Assembly: GCF_000194625.1 (NCBI RefSeq)
Contig: NC_015320.1
Location: forward strand, 682,001 to 746,000
DNA length: 64,000 nucleotides
DNA from: Archaeoglobus veneficus SNP6
GTDB lineage: Archaea; Halobacteriota; Archaeoglobi; Archaeoglobales; Archaeoglobaceae
Direction: 5' to 3'
In this document: one piece after another, positions 47,170 through 54,878 of the stretch
Layout: every line of letters starts with the position of its first letter
Numbering within the stretch: position 1 is the stretch's first letter
Translations under genes and position numbers: made by a program
The notes under the pieces: model-generated
What the model was told of the DNA's origin: nothing
Seen by the model: only the letters and a program-made list of their open reading frames with translations
Databases searched by the model: none

Positions 47170-47769
47170 ATGGCAAGCGAACCAATAGTCTATTTGGGTG
47201 GAGAAGCCGAAGTGAGAATTTACGAGGACATTGTGGAAAAGATAAGGAGACCAAAGAGATATCGCATTCCGCAGCTCGACGAGATTTTAAGGCGGCGAAG
47301 AACCAAAATGGAAGCGAAGATAATTTCGATGGCAAGGCGAAACGGCGTTGCTACACCGATAATCCTCGACGTAGAAGGTGACAGAATTGTAATGGAAAGA
47401 ATAAAAGGCGAACCTGTTAAGAGCGTAATGACTCCAGAGATAAGCAGAGAGATAGGAAAAGCTGTAGCAAAGCTGCATAAAGCTGGGATAATTCACGGAG
47501 ACATTACGCCAATGAATATGATTTACAGCAACGGTAAGATTTACTTCGTCGATTTCGGGCTTGCGTTCATCGAGGACAGGATTGAACCCAAGGGCGTCGA
47601 TGTTCACGTTTACTTTGAGTCCCTCAAAGCCTCTTTCGACAACTGGAGGGAGCTAAAGCAGGCATTTATTGAGGGCTACATGGCGTACGAAAAAGCTAAG
47701 GATGTTCTTAAGAGGGCTGAAGAAATTGCCGAAAGGGGGAGGTACGTGGAAAGGGTGAGTCAGGCTTAG
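47170..47769 (+). CDS. bud32: KEOPS-associated kinase/ATPase Bud32
   Basis: Bud32 is a small protein-kinase-like ATPase that activates Kae1. The 199 residues show the nucleotide loop YLGGEAEVRIY, VVEKIRRPKRYRIPQLDEILRRRRTKMEAK, the catalytic loop IIHGDITPMNMIY and the DFG motif VDFGLAFIEDRIEPKGVDVHVYFESLKA. The short kinase length is typical of Bud32 rather than a general protein kinase. Confidence 0.95.
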   Translation: MASEPIVYLGGEAEVRIYEDIVEKIRRPKRYRIPQLDEILRRRRTKMEAKIISMARRNGVATPIILDVEGDRIVMERIKGEPVKSVMTPEISREIGKAVAKLHKAGIIHGDITPMNMIYSNGKIYFVDFGLAFIEDRIEPKGVDVHVYFESLKASFDNWRELKQAFIEGYMAYEKAKDVLKRAEEIAERGRYVERVSQA

Positions 47770-47774
47770 TAGCT

Positions 47775-48056
47775 TCATATCTCTCCGGGAGCAATCTCAA
47801 TCTCCACGTAGTCCCATCCTGCTTCTATCCTTTTCACCTTCCTTCCGAGTTCGAATCTCACCCTGTCAACAACCCTCTCTGACGGAAGGCCGAGATTCGT
47901 GTAAATGCAGCTCATAAGCAGCGCACTGTTGGCGAAAAACAGGCCGGCAAGCCCAATATTAAGGTATATTCTGAGGTTCTCTTCACCAAGCCTTTTGTCG
48001 TACCCCCTTTCCCTCAACCAGTCCTCGAATTCATCTATCGTAATTCGAATCTTCAT
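47775..48056 (-). CDS. Hypothetical protein of 93 residues
   Basis: The protein starts MKIRITIDEFEDWLRERGYD, then has a hydrophobic helix (YLNIGLAGLFFANSALLMSCIYT) and a C-terminal strand region (WDYVEIEIAPGEI). I recognise no family. The ATG at 48056 is preferred over an upstream frame to 48245 that overlaps the divergent zinc-ribbon gene. It converges with bud32, five bases apart. Confidence 0.6.
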   Translation of the reverse strand: MKIRITIDEFEDWLRERGYDKRLGEENLRIYLNIGLAGLFFANSALLMSCIYTNLGLPSERVVDRVRFELGRKVKRIEAGWDYVEIEIAPGEI

Positions 48057-48105
48057 GACTTTACAACAGCCAAAAGGGTTAAAATAGTTGTACACTATTT
48101 CTGTT

Positions 48106-48357
48106 ATGAAGCGAATTCTCGTTTGCCCTGTTTGCAAATCAACGGATGTGGAATACGATACTGCTGGCGTCACGGGGAAGTATCGCTGCAAGAACTGCGG
48201 TTTCGTTGGTTCAGCAGTCCTTGAGATGACTGAGGGAGAATACAAGGAGATGATCGAAGGAGAGGAAATAGAGAAAAAGGCTGAGCAGGAGATTCGTGGT
48301 AAGAAGCGGAAACAAGATCAGGAAGAGAAGGGTGAGAAGCGGGACTTCCACTTCTGA
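48106..48357 (+). CDS. Zinc-ribbon protein, unknown
   Basis: This 83-residue protein has one zinc ribbon (ILVCPVCKSTDVEYDTAGVTGKYRCKNCGF) and a long charged, probably helical tail (EIEKKAEQEIRGKKRKQDQEE). Similar small archaeal ribbons are common and mostly uncharacterised. The ATG at 48106 follows a TATA-like box (gggttaaaatag) at close distance. Confidence 0.7.
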   Translation: MKRILVCPVCKSTDVEYDTAGVTGKYRCKNCGFVGSAVLEMTEGEYKEMIEGEEIEKKAEQEIRGKKRKQDQEEKGEKRDFHF

Positions 48358-48402
48358 GATACATCTCAAAAATTATATATACTTTCCCGCAGGCCGGAGG
48401 CT

Positions 48403-49545
48403 ATGCAAGAAATCATCGAAGCCGTAAGGGCGGGAAAGCCCTTTATCATTTTTGATGATAAAAAATCCGTCCTCGGCGTTCCTGCAGACGTCGTTTCCGG
48501 GCGTGTAATCGCTCTTATTATGAAGAACTGCGACGAGTACCGCCTTGCAATGCCGTGGAAACACATAACTGCTCTTGGCTTGAACAGATTCCTCCTATAC
48601 GGTGGAACCGTAATTCCTCTCGACTGCAGCAAAAATGGTATTTCGGCTGAAGAAAGGGCTGATTTCATAAGGCGACTTGTTAAGGGTAATGTAAAGCCTG
48701 AGGAGATAGTGTTCCCGGGCAGAATCTTTGTTGAAGAAGCGAAGGAAGGCGGTGTCCTTGAGAGGCCAGCTTTCGGCGAGGCGTGTATAGATATCGCAAG
48801 AATGGCCGGATTCAGCAGTTCTGCTCTCTATTCCACGTTAATAACGCCCTCTGGAGATGTTGCAGATGAAAGCTATGCTGCCGAATTTGCGAAGGAGAAC
48901 GGGCTACCAGTAATTAGCATAAAAGAGCTCATAATGCACAGGCTCAAAAACGAGAAGCTCGTCAAGAGGGTCGTTGAAGCAACTCTGCCAACGAAGTTCT
49001 ACGGCACGTTTAAAGCTGTGGGTTACGAGACTCCTATCGGCGAGATAGTCGCCCTCGTAAGAGGAGATGTCTCGGAGGGCGATGTCCTCGTCCGCATACA
49101 TTCAGAGTGCCTTACTGGAGACGTTTTCCACTCACTTCGCTGCGACTGTGGAGATCAGCTTGAGAAAGCTTTGAAGATGATAGACAAGGAAGACAAAGGC
49201 GTGGCAATATACATGAGAGGACATGAGGGGCGAGGAATCGGTCTCATCAACAAGCTGATGGCCTATAAGCTGCAGGAGGAAGGGAAGGATACCGTTGAGG
49301 CGAACATAGAACTCGGCTTCCCACCTGACATGAGGAGCTACGGAATCGCAGCCCAGATTCTGATAGACTTGGGTGTTAAAAGCGTAAGGCTCATGACCAA
49401 CAACCCGCTGAAGATAGAGGAGCTGAAGAAGTACGGCTTCAAGGTTAGAAGGGAAGCGATAGAGGTTGAGCCATCGGAGGAGAACCTGAACTATCTCAAG
49501 GCGAAAAAGGAAAAGATGGGGCACATGCTGTGTATTAATGATTGA
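48403..49545 (+). CDS. RibBA-like protein: degenerate DHBP-synthase domain fused to GTP cyclohydrolase II
   Basis: Residues about 1-195 have a RibB (3,4-dihydroxy-2-butanone 4-phosphate synthase) fold by pattern (GGVLERPAFGEACIDIARMAG, VISIKELIMHRL). The metal/substrate motif D-x-E-D-R-E-N-E-G-D is replaced by FDDKKSVLGV, and the second-motif histidine of ERxGHTEA is Phe. Residues about 200-380 are a GTP cyclohydrolase II with intact zinc ligands (ECLTGDVFHSLRCDCG), RGHEGRGIGLINKLMAYKLQ and VRLMTNNPLKIEELKKYG. So the cyclohydrolase may work while the RibB half is probably not catalytic or has a new role. It is monocistronic with a TATA-like tatatatac upstream. Confidence 0.8.
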   Translation: MQEIIEAVRAGKPFIIFDDKKSVLGVPADVVSGRVIALIMKNCDEYRLAMPWKHITALGLNRFLLYGGTVIPLDCSKNGISAEERADFIRRLVKGNVKPEEIVFPGRIFVEEAKEGGVLERPAFGEACIDIARMAGFSSSALYSTLITPSGDVADESYAAEFAKENGLPVISIKELIMHRLKNEKLVKRVVEATLPTKFYGTFKAVGYETPIGEIVALVRGDVSEGDVLVRIHSECLTGDVFHSLRCDCGDQLEKALKMIDKEDKGVAIYMRGHEGRGIGLINKLMAYKLQEEGKDTVEANIELGFPPDMRSYGIAAQILIDLGVKSVRLMTNNPLKIEELKKYGFKVRREAIEVEPSEENLNYLKAKKEKMGHMLCIND

Positions 49546-49699
49546 TGGTGCAAAAATACTATTTTACGCCCCCCCCTCAAGTAAAACCATGACTTAGCCG
49601 AACTCGGTAATTACTGCTGTGTGTCTACCAACTTTTACTCTCTCCACACACCTACGAGAAGCGAGCTTATTAAGAACTCTCCTATTAGCAGATCATCTT

Positions 49700-50491
49700 T
49701 TAAAACGTACCTCTCTCAAGCAGCGCAATAATTTTTCCCTCGTCAGTTAAATCTATTCTGTTATATCTTCCCGCTTTTATTCTCTCTATGTATTTCTTGG
49801 ATTCCAGCTTGTCAAGTATACGCCTGTTCAACTTGTTAATGACCTTCTGATATTCTCTACGGTATTCACTACGATCTTTACATTCAATCTTGAATTCCTG
49901 GAATTTCTTCTCCAGCGCTTTTAAAATTTCGTCCGTCTTGGCTTGTCCTCCTTTATTGATTAGGAATGACAGAGTAAATCGTTCCTCTTCGGACAACTTT
50001 GCTATTTCTATTTTCGGAAGCTCTATTATCTCAGGGTCAATGCAGACACTTCTCCCATATTTGAAAAACTCCTCCTCATTTTCATAGTATCTGTCAGGTT
50101 CCACATAGTAAACTGTGCAGTCATGATACCAACCAGCAAGCGAAGCTACTACTGCGATTAACCTACCGAACGCAGAGATATTGATGTAAACCCTTGCTCC
50201 CCTCGTTTTTTCCTGAACTATCAGTTCGGAAATTTTACTAAGTGCAGATTCAAAATTGAAAAGGTCTACATCATGAAACTCCACTTCATAGCCCATTTTT
50301 CTTAAGTCATTTATCACGGCATATGTAAAATATTGCTGCTTTTTGTAAAGATCTGGATCTCGAAGGCGTGCGTTTTCGGGACCTATCGAGAGTATGTGTA
50401 CTTTCTCACCACCAATTTTCCTGATAGCTCTGGTTACAATTGATCTTTCGAATCCAAGCGGTATGATGTGGACTACTCTTAATATTTTCAT
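49700..50491 (-). CDS. CARF-like/DUF6293 winged-helix regulator
   Basis: This 263-residue protein has an N-terminal Rossmann-like domain of the DUF6293/HFX_2341 type (RVVHIIPLGFERSIVTRAI, HILSIGPENARLRDPDLYKKQQYFTYAV, VYINISAFGRLIAVVASLAG). That domain is related to CARF ligand-sensing domains. The C-terminal part is a winged helix (FLINKGGQAKTDEILKALEKK ... KKYIERIKAGRYNRIDLTDEGKIIALL). It probably senses a nucleotide ligand and regulates transcription. The ATG at 50491 lies next to a tandem repeat that may be its own operator. No CRISPR array or cas gene is in the window. Confidence 0.75.
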   Translation of the reverse strand: MKILRVVHIIPLGFERSIVTRAIRKIGGEKVHILSIGPENARLRDPDLYKKQQYFTYAVINDLRKMGYEVEFHDVDLFNFESALSKISELIVQEKTRGARVYINISAFGRLIAVVASLAGWYHDCTVYYVEPDRYYENEEEFFKYGRSVCIDPEIIELPKIEIAKLSEEERFTLSFLINKGGQAKTDEILKALEKKFQEFKIECKDRSEYRREYQKVINKLNRRILDKLESKKYIERIKAGRYNRIDLTDEGKIIALLERGTF

Positions 50492-50509
50492 TGTTATCGA
50501 TGTTATCGT
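50492..50509. promoter_or_regulatory. Tandem 9-bp repeat between the CARF-like regulator and the lipoprotein gene
   Basis: TGTTATCGA and TGTTATCGT lie head to tail immediately upstream of the regulator's ATG, in the short divergent region (50492-50547). Their position over the likely transcription start of the regulator suggests an operator for autoregulation that could also affect the rightward gene set. Confidence 0.45.
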
Positions 50510-50547
50510 AAACATGGTTAAGTATTTTACGGTACATCAAAAAAACC

Positions 50548-51177
50548 ATGATGCCGCTGGCGAAGTGCATTCTTGAACCAAGCGGGCAGAAAATACCGGA
50601 ATTTATAGATGTGGGCAAAACTCTGGCTTTGGCTGTTGTGTGCATTTTAATCGGAATTGTACTGGCGGGATGCGTATCTGAGATCTCTACAAAACCTGCT
50701 GAAACTCCAGAGTTGCTACCAATCAAAACGCAGACACAGGAACCAAGGGGCAGCTATACAAACCCGGCATCCATAGGAGAAACGGTTGTGGTTAAGACGT
50801 TTTCCGGAACATTCGAAGTTGCAGTCCTGGATTATATAAAAGGCGAAAAAGCATACCAAATCATCAAGACAGCCAATATGTTCAATCCAGATCCGGATCA
50901 GGGATTCGAGTATTTGCTGGTTAAAGTTAGATTCAAGTACGCATCGGGCAAAACATCGCAGTACGTTTCTGCTTACAGCTTTGAAGCTTACTGTAATGGA
51001 ACTGGTTATTCACCTGCCTTCGTCGTCTTGCCTAAGGATATGCCAGAATTCAAGAACGTCAATATAATGCCGGGAGGAATGACTGAGGGCTGGATTGCGT
51101 TTATTGTGCCGCAGGGAAAAGATATTTTGATAGCATATGAACATATGTTTGAACCTGTTTGCTTCATTAAAGTTTAA
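50548..51177 (+). CDS. Lipoprotein with DUF4352-like domain
   Basis: This 209-residue protein has a hydrophobic segment followed by a lipobox (IVLAGC, Cys about residue 42), a low-complexity linker (TKPAETPELLPIKTQTQEPRG) and a beta-sandwich domain. That domain resembles DUF4352/Telomere-repeat-factor-like lipoprotein modules (GETVVVKTFSGTFEVAVLDYIKG, FEYLLVKVRFKYASG, MPGGMTEGWIAFIVPQG). The N-terminal PLAKCILEPSGQKIPEF looks like a decayed zinc-ribbon start (one Cys left). It may belong to the rightward island or be independent. Confidence 0.65.
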   Translation: MMPLAKCILEPSGQKIPEFIDVGKTLALAVVCILIGIVLAGCVSEISTKPAETPELLPIKTQTQEPRGSYTNPASIGETVVVKTFSGTFEVAVLDYIKGEKAYQIIKTANMFNPDPDQGFEYLLVKVRFKYASGKTSQYVSAYSFEAYCNGTGYSPAFVVLPKDMPEFKNVNIMPGGMTEGWIAFIVPQGKDILIAYEHMFEPVCFIKV

Positions 51178-51206
51178 GTGATTTTTCAGGTTTGGCAGGT
51201 GGTAGC

Positions 51207-52856
51207 ATGCCAAGCAAGTACGACAGGTACTGGCTGGAAAAGTTAGATGACATTGCAAAGCTTATCGAAGAAGCGTACATCCGTGGCACAAGCAGCAAGC
51301 TTGATGTATCTGACGTCAGGGAGTACGGAAATAGGCAGAACTGGTATGGTGTTGTGGAGGTATCTGACAAGATTAGCAAAGGTGAAATGGCCCATGCCAG
51401 ATCACTTGGAAGGATTGCACTCGAAAGAGGGCTTGTGAGTTCATATAACTGTGCTTTTCGATTTGTAATTTCATCGAATTTAAAGTTGAGAGTAGTGAGG
51501 CTTGGGGGTACTGAAAATAGATCCATTCCAAGGATCGCGGAATGCGTTAAGCGCACATCAATGGCTTCAAAGGTAATAGAAAGCATAGAGGACCGAAAAA
51601 AGAATTTAGCCAAAATCCTTTCAGAAATCTCACTTGAAGCATGGAATCGCATAGTCAAAGAGGAGCCTGAATGGCATTATATGAAACCTTTCCTTAGCCG
51701 CTATGGATTCGGACCTTTTGCGACGCTTATGGTTGTCACAGGGTTGAACGATTTCAAGCTGAAAGGAAGAGCCGAAGTGGCATACTGGCCAAAAATCAGC
51801 AATATTCTCGAGTCATCTCCAGTGCCCGAATCTCCGAGAGGGCTCTATACGATTCTGGAGCAATTTTACAGAAACGAATTATACAACGATTTAAAGGTCA
51901 ATCGCCTTAGTAGATTTCTCTTCAGTCCGCTTGCGGAAAAACTCTGGAACAGCACTCCGAAAACAGTGTCAAGAGAATTTCCGAAAATCTGGAAAGAGCT
52001 AGCGTACACTATGCGACAGAATCCAGAAGCAAAAACAATCAGCTTTGCAATGAAGTGTTTGGCTATAAGCTTGCTCATGGTCGGAGAATATGATTTCGAC
52101 TTCAGCAAGATTCCGATACCCGTCGATTACAGAGTAAGAACCTTCTCAAAAAAGGCAGGGCTCGTTACTACTGAAGATGACAACGAGATTAGGCAAACTT
52201 GGCAGAATGTTCTCGAGCTGATAAAAGGCAGAGAGCCAAAGGTGACGATGATTCACCTTGATAGCCTGGTATGGCAGATTGCCCGTATGAGCAAAAAAGA
52301 AATGCTTGAATATCTCAGCAAAATGGGTTGTCAGAGTGTAGGAGAAAAGATTGTTTCATTTCTTATCGATCCATGTTCCATTGGAACGCATTTCGGGGGT
52401 GAAAACCTGAAGCTGTGTGTTGTACCATGCGGAAGCAGGAAGATATGGGACGTGAATCCCAACGCCGGACCCACTAAAGCGAGAGACGTGTACATCGGCG
52501 CATTTGCGAAGGCCTGCAGGGAATATGCAGAGAAATTCTATCCTAACTCCTACGTCATACTCTCAGCCAAGTACGGCTTCCTCTTTCCCGATGACATCGT
52601 TCCCGAGCCTTATAACGTTACCTTCAACGATCCGTCAACAAATCCAATAAGTGTTGAAGAGCTGAGAAAGCAAGCTGAGGAGAAAGGATTGATGAAGTAC
52701 GATGAAATCGTGGTTATTGCCGGAAGTAATTACGCAAACATTGTCAGAAAAGTTTTCAAGGGCAAAAGGGTCACCACACCGCTAAGTGGGCTTGGAGGTA
52801 TAGGACATATGATTTCTACATTGAAAAGGGCCATAAGTGAAGGGAGGGAGTTGTGA
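51207..52856 (+). CDS. AGOG-type DNA glycosylase fused to a DUF6884 domain and an unknown N-terminal domain
   Basis: This 549-residue, three-part protein begins with residues 1 to about 110, which are unrecognised (YWLEKLDDIAKLIEEAYIRG, ISKGEMAHARSLGRIALERG). Residues about 130-385 match the archaeal 8-oxoguanine glycosylase (AGOG) family. The presumed catalytic Lys is in SFAMKC (near 283) and the Asp in IPIPVDYRV (near 306), followed by MIHLDSLVWQIAR. Residues about 400-549 are a DUF6884 domain (LKLCVVPCGSRKIWD, TKARDVYIGAFAKACREYA, VILSAKYGFLFPDDIVPEPYNVTF). The ATG follows AGGTGGTAGC. It opens a set with the phosphoribosyltransferase and DprA-like genes. Confidence 0.75.
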   Translation: MPSKYDRYWLEKLDDIAKLIEEAYIRGTSSKLDVSDVREYGNRQNWYGVVEVSDKISKGEMAHARSLGRIALERGLVSSYNCAFRFVISSNLKLRVVRLGGTENRSIPRIAECVKRTSMASKVIESIEDRKKNLAKILSEISLEAWNRIVKEEPEWHYMKPFLSRYGFGPFATLMVVTGLNDFKLKGRAEVAYWPKISNILESSPVPESPRGLYTILEQFYRNELYNDLKVNRLSRFLFSPLAEKLWNSTPKTVSREFPKIWKELAYTMRQNPEAKTISFAMKCLAISLLMVGEYDFDFSKIPIPVDYRVRTFSKKAGLVTTEDDNEIRQTWQNVLELIKGREPKVTMIHLDSLVWQIARMSKKEMLEYLSKMGCQSVGEKIVSFLIDPCSIGTHFGGENLKLCVVPCGSRKIWDVNPNAGPTKARDVYIGAFAKACREYAEKFYPNSYVILSAKYGFLFPDDIVPEPYNVTFNDPSTNPISVEELRKQAEEKGLMKYDEIVVIAGSNYANIVRKVFKGKRVTTPLSGLGGIGHMISTLKRAISEGREL

Positions 52857-52891
52857 AGTACGCTAAATTCAGGAAAAGCGAAGAGTAAACT

Positions 52892-53614
52892 ATGTTGGAG
52901 ATTATTTTCATTATAGGTATCGCACTAATATTTTTAATAGCCATTTTTGCCATTAGACATTGGAAAAAATCAAGGGCGAGACTCACTCAGCTTTACGAGC
53001 AAAAAACGATTGAAACTATTGAAGAAAAAGTTGCTTCAGCACCGCACTACTATCTTGGCGAATATATCCCAAAGAAAACCGGTTTGCAAGATGATTTTTC
53101 TTCGTTGATCTTCATGTTCAAGAATTACGGGTCTTTGGGATATAAAGCAAAGCAAGATCTTGTAGATGAATTTACAGTGCAAATTCTGACGATTATTGCA
53201 AAGCATAAAATTAATGCGGACATTGTAATCCCTATTCCGTCAAGCCGTGCTTACACTATAAACGAAGGACTTTTAAGGCTGTGTGAGCAGCTATCTCTTA
53301 TATTGGGCATAGAATGTGGTTTTGCAGCCCTTGAGAGAATTAGAAGCGTTAAAAAGTCTGCGTTTGCAAGCAATCTCATTGATCGTCCATCTTTTGAAGA
53401 CCACTACAGCTCTATGAAGGTCAACCCCATTTATGATTTGAGAGGAAAGAAAGTTATATTACTTGACGATGTTTACACTACGGGCAACACAGCCAGAGCT
53501 GCAGTTCAGAGAATATACGAGGCGGGAGCTGATAAAGTCTGGATCATAACTCTCGCAAAAACAAAAGAGGTGTACTTATTTGGATCTCAACAAAAAACTG
53601 ACAGATTATTTTGA
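52892..53614 (+). CDS. Membrane-anchored ComF-like phosphoribosyltransferase
   Basis: This 240-residue protein has one N-terminal membrane segment (LEIIFIIGIALIFLIAIFAI) and a type I phosphoribosyltransferase domain with a PRPP loop VILLDDVYTTGNTARAA and an upstream ADIVIPIPSSRAYT segment, as in ComF proteins. The usual ComF zinc finger is absent. It starts 35 bp after the glycosylase fusion and overlaps the DprA-like gene by 35 bp. It may make or modify a nucleotide at the membrane; the substrate is unknown. Confidence 0.82.
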   Translation: MLEIIFIIGIALIFLIAIFAIRHWKKSRARLTQLYEQKTIETIEEKVASAPHYYLGEYIPKKTGLQDDFSSLIFMFKNYGSLGYKAKQDLVDEFTVQILTIIAKHKINADIVIPIPSSRAYTINEGLLRLCEQLSLILGIECGFAALERIRSVKKSAFASNLIDRPSFEDHYSSMKVNPIYDLRGKKVILLDDVYTTGNTARAAVQRIYEAGADKVWIITLAKTKEVYLFGSQQKTDRLF

Positions 53615-54254
53615 ATCAAATGTTGTTGAAACTAATAATATGGACGATACGGTTATTCTTGAAATTAAAAAAGACGATGAAGATTACCCGTATCTCCTGA
53701 AGCAGATTACGAAATCGCCCAAGATCCTGTATGCTATCGGAAATACAGACATACTCAATAAACCGGCGATAGGTATTGTTGGTACAAGAAACCCCAGCGA
53801 GATGGGGAAATTTTATGCAAGAAAAGTAGCAGAGTTCTTCTCTGAAAAAGGGTTTGTGATTGTTTCGGGGTTAGCAAAAGGCGTTGATGCCATTGCAACA
53901 GAGACTGCTCTGAACTGCAGTGCGAACGTAATTGCTGTTTTACCCTCGATTGAGAACATAACTCCAAAAGAAAATAAAGATTTGGCCGAAAGAATACTGA
54001 AGAAGGACGGGTTAATAATTTCAGAATTCAGAAATCAGAGAATAAAGAAATACCAGTTTGTTGAAAGAAACAGGGTAATTTCTGGAATTTCATTAGGTAT
54101 TGTTGTTGTAGAATCCGATATAAAGGGGGGAACGATGCACACAGTTAGGTTCGCAAAAGAGCAAAAGAGGCTAATCATAGTTGCCGATGTAGATGCCGAG
54201 GGAAACAAAAGGTTAATAGGAGAGGGTTTCCCCGTTTTCAGATTAGACGTCTAA
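53580..54254 (+). CDS. DprA/Smf-like Rossmann-fold protein
   Basis: This 224-residue protein has the DprA/SLOG core: YPYLLKQITKSPKILYAIGN, GIVGTRNPSEMGKFYARKVAEFFSEKGFVIVSGLAKGVDAIATETAL, VIAVLPS, ISGISLGIVVVESDIKGGTMHTVRFAKEQKRLIIVAD. It lacks the SAM-like and winged-helix domains of bacterial DprA. A TTG start at 53580 is supported by GAGGTG seven bases upstream; an ATG at 53640 is the alternative. It is translationally coupled to the phosphoribosyltransferase. In this setting it may bind a nucleotide rather than load RecA. Confidence 0.8.
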   Translation: MDLNKKLTDYFESNVVETNNMDDTVILEIKKDDEDYPYLLKQITKSPKILYAIGNTDILNKPAIGIVGTRNPSEMGKFYARKVAEFFSEKGFVIVSGLAKGVDAIATETALNCSANVIAVLPSIENITPKENKDLAERILKKDGLIISEFRNQRIKKYQFVERNRVISGISLGIVVVESDIKGGTMHTVRFAKEQKRLIIVADVDAEGNKRLIGEGFPVFRLDV

Positions 54255-54376
54255 CGAATCTCTGAGAATATTGGCAAACTCACTCAAAATTGCATTGTCA
54301 ATAGATTATAGGTTTACATGGACTAACAAGAACAATAATTCAAAATTTTTAAGTCCGTAGTAGTGAATACCCAAAC

Positions 54377-54868
54377 ATGAAACCTGAAAGACCTCACGTG
54401 GAAATCTTAGGTTTTAAAACCCTCGAACCAACAAAGCCGTACCCAGAAATGGAGGAATATGGAGATACTCTGAAATTAAAGATATACGCTGAAATTAATG
54501 GTTCTCGTAGGAACTTTACACTATACGAGATGCTGGAGGAAAATGAAGACAATTTATGTTACGTACTTCTTGGAAACTCCAAAAGACTGGACGGCCAGAG
54601 ATCAAAGGATTTCTGCTATGACGATGAAGGTGTCTTCTTTTCTGCATGGGGCATATCGTGGAAGCGAGATAGAAGGCACAAATTCGATGAAGACGAGGTT
54701 GAAAAAATTTCAAAGATAACAGGTTTCAGATACACGTACAAGCCTGAAAAAAGAGGATTTGTTGTGTATGTCTATCCAAAACGAGCCCCACTATTAACGG
54801 ACAAGCTAAACACTGATTTAATAAAAAGACTTCTCGTTGGCTGGCTTGTATGCTGGGAAATTTTGTGA
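54377..54868 (+). CDS. Hypothetical protein of the island
   Basis: This 163-residue charged protein of no recognised family has beta segments (DTLKLKIYAEINGSRRNFTLYEM, VFFSAWGISWKRD) and a C-terminal helix ending LLVGWLVCWEIL. It starts about 120 bp after the DprA-like gene, with a TATA-like box (tttttaagtcc) upstream, so it may have its own promoter. It ends 10 bp before the next gene, to which it is probably coupled. Confidence 0.6.
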   Translation: MKPERPHVEILGFKTLEPTKPYPEMEEYGDTLKLKIYAEINGSRRNFTLYEMLEENEDNLCYVLLGNSKRLDGQRSKDFCYDDEGVFFSAWGISWKRDRRHKFDEDEVEKISKITGFRYTYKPEKRGFVVYVYPKRAPLLTDKLNTDLIKRLLVGWLVCWEIL

Positions 54869-54878
54869 GGTAAGTATC

